A stretch of DNA of 5,002 bases from positions 1 through 5,002 of the forward strand of contig CANPZR010000208.1 of assembly GCA_947589175.1 (NCBI GenBank), written 5' to 3'. The notes under the pieces were generated by a model. It saw only the letters and a program-made list of their open reading frames with translations. It did not search any database and was not told the origin of the DNA. How positions within the stretch are numbered: position 1 is the stretch's first letter; each line of letters opens with the position of its first letter. A program made the position numbers and the translations under genes. Below are positions 1 through 3,796 of this stretch, one piece after another. This DNA is from an uncultured Lachnospiraceae bacterium. Its GTDB lineage: Bacteria; Bacillota; Clostridia; Lachnospirales; Lachnospiraceae.

Positions 1-201
1 GCCGTTCTCTTGAAGAAGGCGTGCAAGATCCAGTCCGGATCCGGCGAGCCGAACCGCAAGAAGGTAGCTTCTATTCCCAAGAGTGAGATTCAGAAGATTG
101 CGGAGCTGAAGATGCCGGATCTGAACGCGGGCAGCTTAGAGGCAGCCATGAGCATGATCGCCGGTACGGCAAGAAGCATGGGCATTACCGTAGAGGAGTA
201 A
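1..201 (+). CDS. rplK: 50S ribosomal protein L11, C-terminal part (5' end outside window)
   Basis: The frame is open from base 1 and ends at TAA 199-201, giving the last 66 residues; full L11 proteins are about 141 residues, so roughly half is visible. What is seen is the RNA-binding C-terminal domain: a lysine-rich stretch with the SGSGEPN motif near the beginning, then a Lys/Ile helix, and the closing helix with AGTARSMGI and an acidic end, all typical of L11. L11 binds the GTPase-associated region of 23S rRNA at the base of the L12 stalk. It is the first visible gene of an rplK-rplA-rplJ-rplL cluster, and rplA begins 191 bases downstream. No terminator is seen after it, so read-through into rplA is likely. 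A TTG at base 10 is an internal leucine codon, not a start. Confidence 0.97.
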   Translation, partial: AVLLKKACKIQSGSGEPNRKKVASIPKSEIQKIAELKMPDLNAGSLEAAMSMIAGTARSMGITVEE

Positions 202-219
202 TTTTACCAGATAAGTTTT

Positions 220-265
220 ACCGGATAAACATTGTCGTACAAACCGGATAAATATTGCCGTACAA
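220..265. repeat. 23-bp tandem duplication in the rplK-rplA gap
   Basis: Bases 220-242 and 243-265 are two adjacent copies of a 23-bp unit starting ACCGGATAA and ending GTACAA, differing at only two positions (both transitions). A shorter related piece, ACCAGATAA, lies just before at 206-214. The first copy contains a small inverted repeat, TTGT-CGT-ACAA (232-242). The rest of the 202-392 gap is AT-rich (266-302), followed by a possible hairpin and the rplA ribosome binding site. No clear promoter was found here. The repeat's function is unknown; simple slippage duplication is possible. Confidence 0.85.
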
Positions 266-331
266 AAGAGAAATATATAAATTAAAATCAAAGTCAAAAT
301 TTATTGCAGCATAAATACGACCTATGTCATT

Positions 332-367
332 TGGACGTTGTGGGAGAAAATCCATCAGGAACGTTCG
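332..367 (+). promoter_or_regulatory. Possible hairpin with asymmetric loop in the rplA 5' leader
   Basis: Bases 332-339 can pair with 360-367 (8 pairs, two of them G-U). Inside, TGGGA at 341-345 can pair with TCCA at 351-354 with one bulged base, leaving CAGG (356-359) unpaired on the 3' side only. The structure ends about 12 bases before the rplA ribosome binding site (AGGAGG 379-384). L1 is known to repress its own mRNA in E. coli by binding an rRNA-like helix with an asymmetric loop, so an autoregulatory site is conceivable. No specific L1-recognition residues were confirmed, and the pairing may be fortuitous. Confidence 0.3.
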
Positions 368-392
368 CTAATACCACTAGGAGGTTTTTAAA

Positions 393-1085
393 ATGAAGAG
401 AGGTAAGAAGTATACAGAGGCCGCTAAGTTAGTAGATCGTGGAAATCAGTACGAGGTGGCCGAGGCAATTGACCTTGTAAAAAAGACAGCAGTTGCGAAA
501 TTCGATGAAACCGTAGAAGCGCACATCCGTCTGGGCGTAGACGGACGCCATGCCGATCAGCAGGTGCGAGGAGCCGTTGTACTGCCGCACGGAACCGGAA
601 GAACGGTCCGCGTTCTCGTGTTTGCCAAGGGAGACAAGGTCTCCGAGGCTGAGGCAGCCGGAGCTGATTATGTAGGCGGCGAGGAGCTTATCCCGAAGAT
701 TCAGAACGAGGGCTGGTTCGAGTTCGATGTAGTGGTAGCTACTCCGGACATGATGGGCGTCGTAGGACGCCTGGGACGTGTACTCGGACCGAAGGGATTG
801 ATGCCGAACCCGAAGGCCGGTACGGTTACCATGGATGTCACAAAGGCTGTTCAGGATATTAAAGCAGGTAAGATTGAGTATCGTCTGGACAAGGCGAATA
901 TTATTCACTGTCCGGTCGGCAAGGTTTCCTTTAGCGAGGAGCAGCTGACTGAGAACTTCAACACGCTGATGGACGCTATCATCAAGGCAAAGCCGTCCAG
1001 CGCGAAGGGACAGTATTTGAGAAGCGTGACTATCGCGTCTACGATGGGACCGGGCGTCAAGATCAATCCGATGAGGATCGGATAA
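393..1085 (+). CDS. rplA: 50S ribosomal protein L1
   Basis: The protein is 230 residues, the usual bacterial L1 length. It starts KRGKKYTEAAKLVDR, and the family signature region GRLGRVLGPKGLMPNPKAGT lies at about residues 126-145. The C-terminal part (KGQYLRSVTIASTMGPGVKI) is also typical. L1 binds 23S rRNA helices 76-78, forms the mobile L1 stalk next to the E site and helps release deacylated tRNA; in several bacteria it also represses its own operon mRNA. The start at 393 is fixed by AGGAGG at 379-384, eight bases upstream, and by full-length alignment of the N-terminus. The 191-bp gap from rplK is longer than one expects for this pair and holds the 23-bp repeat. Antisense reading frames over it are shadows. 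Confidence 0.98.
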   Translation: MKRGKKYTEAAKLVDRGNQYEVAEAIDLVKKTAVAKFDETVEAHIRLGVDGRHADQQVRGAVVLPHGTGRTVRVLVFAKGDKVSEAEAAGADYVGGEELIPKIQNEGWFEFDVVVATPDMMGVVGRLGRVLGPKGLMPNPKAGTVTMDVTKAVQDIKAGKIEYRLDKANIIHCPVGKVSFSEEQLTENFNTLMDAIIKAKPSSAKGQYLRSVTIASTMGPGVKINPMRIG

Positions 1086-1120
1086 TTTTGGATAAATTTA
1101 GATAGATTTGGAAAAAATTT
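1081..1120. repeat. 10-bp-phased A/T tracts upstream of the rplJ promoter
   Basis: Four consecutive 10-base blocks each begin with GA followed by A/T tracts: GATAATTTTG, GATAAATTTA, GATAGATTTG and GAAAAAATTT. The phase is one helical turn, and the last block ends 4 bases before the -35 hexamer. Such phasing favours intrinsic DNA bending, and A/T-rich DNA here is where an UP element would contact the RNA polymerase alpha subunit. The first block overlaps the rplA stop codon. The pattern is visible; its role in promoter strength is inference. Confidence 0.55.
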
Positions 1121-1124
1121 ATTC

Positions 1125-1154
1125 TTGACAAAAAGTGTGGCCGTGTGCTACACT
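1125..1154 (+). promoter_or_regulatory. Promoter for rplJ-rplL
   Basis: The -35 hexamer TTGACA (1125-1130) is a perfect consensus match. After an 18-bp spacer comes TACACT (1149-1154), with TG at 1146-1147 one base upstream, making an extended -10. Initiation would fall near 1161, shortly before the L10 leader structure, giving a leader of about 220 bases before rplJ. This provides separate transcription of the stalk genes from rplK-rplA. Confidence 0.8.
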
Positions 1155-1170
1155 AGCATATGTTTATAAC

Positions 1171-1233
1171 TGCCGTAGACAGCAGGTGTCCGTGGCCGCG
1201 TGGCCTGGGACGTAAGCGAAGCGCCTGCCGAGG
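1171..1233 (+). ncRNA. Ribosomal protein L10 leader RNA
   Basis: The sequence matches my recollection of the L10 leader family of Firmicutes: a conserved GTAGACAGCAGG at 1175-1186, an internal GC helix, GTAAGCGAAGC at 1212-1222 and the closing CCTGCCGAGG at 1224-1233. The base stem pairs 1182-1189 with 1221-1228 (8 pairs, two G-U). Inside, GTCC 1188-1191 can pair with GGAC 1208-1211, and GGCC 1194-1197 with GGCC 1202-1205. The known role is binding of the L10-(L12) complex, which lowers expression of rplJ-rplL when L10/L12 are in excess. The position between promoter and attenuator, upstream of rplJ, fits exactly. Confidence 0.88.
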
Positions 1234-1279
1234 AGGATTATATTTTACAAGTATGTAGATTTATTTTGTGAGTATGGTT

Positions 1280-1316
1280 CCTGTCTGCGCGGGGTTTGCG
1301 CAGGCAGGATTTTTTT
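1280..1316 (+). terminator. Attenuator terminator of the L10 leader
   Basis: An 11-bp stem (1280-1290 with 1298-1308, one G-U) encloses a 7-base loop (GGGGTTT), and the stem is followed by seven T residues (1310-1316). This is a textbook intrinsic terminator, placed 64 bases before the rplJ start, so it acts as an attenuator rather than as an operon end. The 5' arm is complementary to the conserved 5' strand of the L10 leader (1174-1182 with 1281-1289, nine pairs), which gives a mutually exclusive antiterminator. Confidence 0.88.
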
Positions 1317-1380
1317 CTCATAGAATCTCCGGCAGATTATAAGGCAGCGTACGCTGACTAATAAAAGGAGGTAACATTTC

Positions 1381-1965
1381 ATGGCTAAAGTCGAATTGAA
1401 AGCGCCGATCGTGGACGAGATCAAGGGTTATATGTCTGATGCGAAGGCGGCTGTGCTGGTAGATTACCGCGGACTTACCGTGGAGCAGGATACCAGGCTC
1501 CGCAAGCAGCTCAGAGAGGCCGGCGTCGTATACAAGGTATACAAGAACACCATGCTTCATCTCGCGTTCGACGGCACGGATTACGCGCAGCTTGACAATG
1601 AACTGGAAGGCCCGACCGCCATTGCGTTCGGCATTGACGACGAGACGGCTCCGGCAAGGATTTTGAACAACTTTGCCAAAGAGGCAGAAGCGCTTCAGTT
1701 CAAGGGAGCAGTAGTGGACGGAACCTATTACGACGAAGCTGGCATCAAGGTACTGGCAACGATTCCATCCAAGGACGTTCTTATTTCCAAGCTGCTTGGC
1801 AGCCTGCAGTCACCGATGGCGAACTTCGCCCGTGTGGTTAAGCAGATCGCCGAGGGCAAGGGCGAGACAGCGGACGAGTCCGCTGCAGAACCCGCAGTCG
1901 AGACAGCAGCCGAGCCTGTCGCAGAGACAGCTGCAGAACCCGCTGCAGAGCCGGCAGCCGAGTAA
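1381..1965 (+). CDS. rplJ: 50S ribosomal protein L10, with extended acidic Ala/Glu/Pro tail
   Basis: The protein has 194 residues against the usual 165-175. The N-terminal rRNA-binding domain is clear (AVLVDYRGLTVEQDTRLRKQLREAGV at about 24-49, YKVYKNTML at 51-59). The C-terminal L12-docking helix follows (SPMANFARVVKQIAEGKG, about 143-160). L10 anchors two or three L12 dimers to form the ribosomal stalk and, with L12, represses its own leader RNA. From about residue 162 the protein continues as a low-complexity tail with an 8-residue period, AAEPxxET, ending in AAE. This tail explains the extra length. The start at 1381 is set by AAAAGGAGGT (1363-1372), eight bases upstream. The upstream gap carries its own promoter, L10 leader and attenuator; rplL follows after 151 bases. 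Confidence 0.97.
   Translation: MAKVELKAPIVDEIKGYMSDAKAAVLVDYRGLTVEQDTRLRKQLREAGVVYKVYKNTMLHLAFDGTDYAQLDNELEGPTAIAFGIDDETAPARILNNFAKEAEALQFKGAVVDGTYYDEAGIKVLATIPSKDVLISKLLGSLQSPMANFARVVKQIAEGKGETADESAAEPAVETAAEPVAETAAEPAAEPAAE
1882..1962 (+). repeat. In-frame repeat encoding the L10 tail
   Basis: This 81-base, 27-codon stretch encodes residues 168-194, built from AAEP units (starting at residues 168, 176, 184 and 188) with an overall 8-residue (24-base) period. At DNA level GCTGCAGAACCCGC occurs identically at 1882-1895 and 1930-1943, 48 bases apart. Several GCTGCAGA and CAGCCGAG motifs recur. The repeat stays in frame and ends exactly at the stop codon, so it is expected to vary in copy number between strains by slippage or recombination. 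Confidence 0.8.
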
Positions 1966-1970
1966 TACCG

Positions 1971-2054
1971 GCCGCTGTATTGCGGTCGTTGTATTACAGC
2001 CGCTGTATTGCGGTCGTTGTACTACGATTTTTGCATTACGATTTTTGTAGAGGT
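1971..2054. repeat. Tandem array of 14-bp (28-bp) units between rplJ and rplL
   Basis: Bases 1971-1998 and 1999-2026 are 26/28 identical. Each 28-mer splits into two related 14-bp halves (GCCGCTGTATTGCG and GTCGTTGTATTACA), and two further, more diverged 14-bp units follow (from 2027, ATTTTTGCATTACG, and from 2041), giving six units in phase. The first and third units are identical and each holds CCGC-TGTATT-GCGG, a small stem-loop (1972-1985 and 2000-2013). In the first copy the stem extends to 1969-1975 with 1982-1988. The array starts 5 bases after the rplJ stop. It is noncoding as far as can be judged. Its role is unknown. Confidence 0.85.
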
Positions 2055-2064
2055 TGAAAAGAGA

Positions 2065-2078
2065 GCCGGAGATCCGGC
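2065..2078 (+). other. GC-rich hairpin upstream of the rplL ribosome binding site
   Basis: GCCGG (2065-2069) and CCGGC (2074-2078) form a perfect 5-bp stem with a 4-base loop AGAT. No T tract follows, so it is not a terminator. It is followed by an A-rich single-stranded stretch (2081-2103) leading into the rplL ribosome binding site. It could mark a processing or stability boundary that helps rplL be made in excess over rplJ, as the stalk needs several L12 per L10; this is inference. Confidence 0.4.
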
Positions 2079-2116
2079 GCATAGTTAAGTTAAAAGAAAA
2101 TATGGAGGAAAACAAA

Positions 2117-2488
2117 ATGACGACACAGGAATTTATCGATGCTATTAAAGCAATGAGCGTTATGGAGCTGAATGATTTAGTAAAAGCATGTGAGGAAGAA
2201 TTCGGCGTATCCGCGGCAGCAGGCGTTGTAGTGGCAGCAGCAGCCGGAGATGCAGGCGCAGCAGGCGCTGAGGAGAAGGATTCCTTCGACGTAGAGCTGA
2301 CTGAGGTAGGCAGCGCTAAGGTTAAGGTTATCAAGGTTGTCCGCGAGGTAACAGGACTTGGTCTGAAAGAGGCAAAGGAAGTTGTAGACGGCGCGCCGAA
2401 GGTGATCAAGGAGGCTGCAAGCAAGGAAGAGGCCGAGGAGATCAAGACAAAGCTCGAGGCAGAGGGCGCAAAAGTAACATTGAAGTAA
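2117..2488 (+). CDS. rplL: 50S ribosomal protein L7/L12
   Basis: The protein has 123 residues, the normal length. The N-terminal dimerisation/L10-binding domain covers about residues 1-33 (TTQEFIDAIKAMSVMELNDLVKACEEEFGV). An Ala/Gly-rich hinge runs over about 34-52. The C-terminal factor-binding domain (about 54-123) contains KVKVIKVVREVTGLGLKEAK at 68-87 and GAPKVIKE at 92-99. L12 dimers on L10 recruit and stimulate the translation GTPases. Start choice: ATG 2117 has GGAGGA (2104-2109) at ideal distance and gives the conserved N-terminus. An in-frame ATG at 2102 and a TTG at 2054 would add residues without family support, and the 2102 ATG overlaps the ribosome binding site. The gene ends the operon; a terminator follows 28 bases later. 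Confidence 0.98.
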   Translation: MTTQEFIDAIKAMSVMELNDLVKACEEEFGVSAAAGVVVAAAAGDAGAAGAEEKDSFDVELTEVGSAKVKVIKVVREVTGLGLKEAKEVVDGAPKVIKEAASKEEAEEIKTKLEAEGAKVTLK

Positions 2489-2516
2489 ATATTGCGTTCG
2501 CGCTAAGCGATTATAC

Positions 2517-2576
2517 GAAAAGAGGAGTTGCCTCCCGGCAAGTTTGCTTGTTCAGGGAGACAATTCCTCTTTTTTT
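2517..2576 (+). terminator. Intrinsic terminator after rplL
   Basis: AGAGGAGTTG (2521-2530) pairs with CAATTCCTCT (2561-2570) with one G-U. After a C-A mismatch the stem continues CTCCC (2532-2536) with GGGAG (2555-2559). A small inner stem, CAAG/CTTG (2539-2542 with 2547-2550), closes the top. Seven T residues follow (2570-2576, the first also pairing). Four A residues precede the stem, so the mirror structure could act weakly on the convergent minus-strand gene ending at 2640. It marks the end of the ribosomal operon. Confidence 0.9.
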
Positions 2577-2639
2577 AGCGCAGTTTTTTAACATAGTGTA
2601 TTCAGAAACGAATCGGGAACTGCTCTTATTTCACGCCGC

Positions 2640-3479
2640 TCATTTTACACCGATCTGTTTCTTGAACCAGGTATATTTTTTCTCAGGAATGGGAAGCGTC
2701 GTCCCGTCCGACAAAATGACCTGGAACCGGCGCACGCTCTTGACATAGCGGGGATTCAGCAAGTAGCCGGAGTGGACGCGGAGAAGGATTCCCGGATGCT
2801 TTTCCTCAAACTTGGATAGCGTATCATTGACAGTGATGATGCCGTTTTCCGTGTGAATCTGGAGCTTGGCGGACCGCTTGACGGTTTCGATGTACATAAT
2901 CTGGGACGCCGCGATCCGGTACACGCACTGGTCGATGGCTCGTACTGTCACATATTGTTCAAGCTCCGCCGGCGTCTGTATGGACCAGGGCACGTTTTCC
3001 AGATGCACGGGGTAAATGGTATCCCGCTCGTCATACGGCCACTCGTTGCTGATGTGCAGCAGGACGATTTCCGGACGGCGCTCATTATTATGGAAGCCTT
3101 CGTCCTGCGCATGAGCGTTTTCCAAACGCGTGCCTTTCGGCCGCCCAGTATCTCTCCAGGTATAGTGCAGCCACTGTTTGTGAAGATCGGTGTTGCCGCT
3201 GGGAAAATGGGTGTAGATATTATAGCGGAGCATGACTTCGCACACATGTCTGTGGGGAGACGAGCAGAGGACCTTGATATCGCCCATGGTGAAGGTGAGG
3301 TCGTGCTGTTCCGCCAAAAAGGTCTGTATGAGATTTTCCCGCCCCTGAATCAGTTGGCGCTGGGCGGGACCGATCCACAGCACGTCGTCGCTGATGTACT
3401 CAAAGAACGGCTCCAGATTGTTTTTGTAATATTCGGTTATGATAAAAAGAGAGAGCTCAATCAATTCATTTGTCTTCAT
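2640..3479 (-). CDS. LytTR-family transcriptional regulator with N-terminal NTF2/SnoaL-like domain
   Basis: The protein has 279 residues from the chosen start. The C-terminal LytTR DNA-binding domain spans about residues 186-277: YRIAASQIMYIETVKRSAKL, then the family motif LRVHSGYLLNPRYV at about 233-246 and DGTTLPIPEKKY near the end. The N-terminal part (about 4-140) begins with a helix and EYYKNNLEPFFEYISDDVLWIGP, then RGRENL-like QGRENLIQTF, a pattern resembling SnoaL/NTF2-like folds. There is no receiver domain, so it is not a classical AgrA-type response regulator; a ligand or partner sensed by the N-terminal domain is inferred. No membrane segment is seen. Start choice: ATG 3479 has GGTGA (3484-3488) five bases upstream, whereas the in-frame ATG at 3491 (four residues longer) has only A/T-rich DNA before it. 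It is convergent with rplL and divergent from the REC-HD-GYP gene. Confidence 0.85.
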   Translation of the reverse strand: MKTNELIELSLFIITEYYKNNLEPFFEYISDDVLWIGPAQRQLIQGRENLIQTFLAEQHDLTFTMGDIKVLCSSPHRHVCEVMLRYNIYTHFPSGNTDLHKQWLHYTWRDTGRPKGTRLENAHAQDEGFHNNERRPEIVLLHISNEWPYDERDTIYPVHLENVPWSIQTPAELEQYVTVRAIDQCVYRIAASQIMYIETVKRSAKLQIHTENGIITVNDTLSKFEEKHPGILLRVHSGYLLNPRYVKSVRRFQVILSDGTTLPIPEKKYTWFKKQIGVK

Positions 3480-3483
3480 GCCA

Positions 3484-3488
3484 GTCAC
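3484..3488 (-). promoter_or_regulatory. Ribosome binding site deciding the LytTR regulator start
   Basis: On the minus strand GGTGA sits five bases before ATG 3479. It matches the 3' half of the full AGGAGGTGA complement of 16S rRNA. The alternative ATG at 3491-3489 overlaps this element, and its own upstream region contains no purine-rich site. Confidence 0.55.
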
Positions 3489-3490
3489 CA

Positions 3491-3513
3491 TTTTTTGTAA
3501 ATTTTTTTGTAAA
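3491..3513. repeat. 12-bp-period direct repeat in the LytTR regulator 5' leader
   Basis: TTTTTTGTAAA occurs identically at 3491-3501 and 3503-3513 (+ strand reading), one base apart. On the minus strand this becomes an A-rich leader with two TTTACAAAAAA blocks directly before the ribosome binding site. Low-complexity AT sequence can produce this by chance or by slippage. Confidence 0.6.
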
Positions 3514-3523
3514 TTATTGTCTT

Positions 3524-3552
3524 ATTATACCGCATAAGCGTGAAAAGGACAA
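3524..3552 (-). promoter_or_regulatory. Promoter for the LytTR regulator gene
   Basis: On the minus strand the -35 is TTGTCC (3552-3547, four of six matches). A 17-bp spacer follows, and the -10 is a perfect TATAAT (3529-3524). Initiation would fall near 3517, leaving a leader of about 38 bases to ATG 3479. CTTAT/ATAAG inverted repeats (3521-3525 and 3534-3538) flank and overlap the -10. Confidence 0.7.
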
Positions 3553-3643
3553 GTGATTGAGCAAAGAAAACAAGTTAAATGCAAAATATAATGAAAATTC
3601 ACAGTTTTTTTCTTTTTAAACCATTCCCAAGAATGAGAAATGA

Positions 3644-3675
3644 TGATATAATGACTTGGTCGCAGATGTTATAAT
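3644..3675 (+). promoter_or_regulatory. Two tandem extended -10 elements for the REC-HD-GYP gene
   Basis: TGATATAAT at 3644-3652 and TGTTATAAT at 3667-3675 are both TGn-TATAAT extended -10 elements with perfect hexamers, 23 bp apart. The upstream one has a weak -35, TTCCCA (3624-3629), at a 17-bp spacing. The downstream one has no obvious -35, which extended -10 promoters can tolerate. A 5-bp inverted repeat, CATTC-CCAA-GAATG (3622-3635), covers the weak -35 and could be an operator. Start sites would give leaders of roughly 115-140 bases. Confidence 0.6.
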
Positions 3676-3706
3676 ACGAGAAATATTTGTATTATTTAAA
3701 AAAAAG

Positions 3707-3757
3707 ACAGCAAATGCGACGAAACAGCAAATGCAGTAATACAGCAAATGCAGTAAT
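3707..3757. repeat. Three tandem 17-bp repeats in the leader of the REC-HD-GYP gene
   Basis: Units lie at 3707-3723, 3724-3740 and 3741-3757. The second and third are identical (ACAGCAAATGCAGTAAT); the first shares the first 11 bases, ACAGCAAATGC, then diverges. A partial fourth unit (ACTGCATTAAAAC) follows from 3758. Each unit contains the short inverted repeat GCA-AA-TGC. The array lies between the predicted promoters and the start codon, so it would be in the mRNA leader; a protein-binding or structural role is unproven. Confidence 0.88.
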
Positions 3758-3765
3758 ACTGCATT
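3747..3765. promoter_or_regulatory. Perfect 19-bp inverted repeat (possible operator or leader hairpin)
   Basis: AATGCAGTA (3747-3755) and TACTGCATT (3757-3765) are exact reverse complements around a single central base. The left arm is the end of the third 17-bp repeat. Just downstream is another 8-bp palindrome, CAACGTTG (3770-3777). It is followed by AAAAC rather than a T tract, so it is not a terminator. With a one-base centre it suits a dimeric DNA-binding protein better than a tight RNA hairpin, though the RNA could pair with a larger loop. Confidence 0.6.
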
Positions 3766-3796
3766 AAAACAACGTTGCACTGCAGAAAGAGAGATA

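Noticed and set aside
253..281. Promoter between rplK and rplA (TTGCCG, then TATAAA)
   Set aside because: The spacer is only 15 bp and the hexamers are poor in a very AT-rich stretch, so support is too weak.
429..908. 159-residue open frame on the minus strand within rplA
   Set aside because: It lies entirely antisense to a certain ribosomal protein gene and shows no recognisable motif; it is a shadow of codon bias.
1345..1356. 12-bp palindrome CAGCGTACGCTG before the rplJ ribosome binding site
   Set aside because: It is a perfect palindrome, but short and single; as RNA it gives only a 4-bp stem, so no function is claimed.
1796..2050. 84-residue + strand frame across the rplJ end and the 14-bp repeats
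   Set aside because: It overlaps rplJ out of frame, has repetitive Gln/Ser/Arg composition, and no ribosome binding site.
1810..2445. 211-residue minus-strand open frame over the rplJ tail and rplL
   Set aside because: Its Ser/Ala/Cys-rich low-complexity composition simply mirrors the Ala/Glu repeats and the L12 hinge on the other strand.
2548..2748. 66-residue + strand frame starting in the rplL terminator
   Set aside because: It begins inside the terminator hairpin and runs into the 3' end of the convergent gene; no ribosome binding site is seen.
2853..3500. 215-residue + strand open frame antisense to the LytTR regulator
   Set aside because: The minus-strand frame has a clear LytTR domain, promoter and ribosome binding site; the + frame has no family resemblance.
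3707..3757. CRISPR-like array
   Set aside because: The 17-bp units are directly adjacent with no spacers and there are no cas genes.
3766..3780. LytTR binding box near the CAACGTTG palindrome
   Set aside because: One strand comes close to the general LytTR box pattern, but a key position differs and there is no second box at the expected spacing.
3601..3796. Cyclic-di-GMP riboswitch (GEMM type) in front of the HD-GYP gene
   Set aside because: I looked for the conserved GEMM core pattern and saw none; the leader is filled with 17-bp repeats instead.
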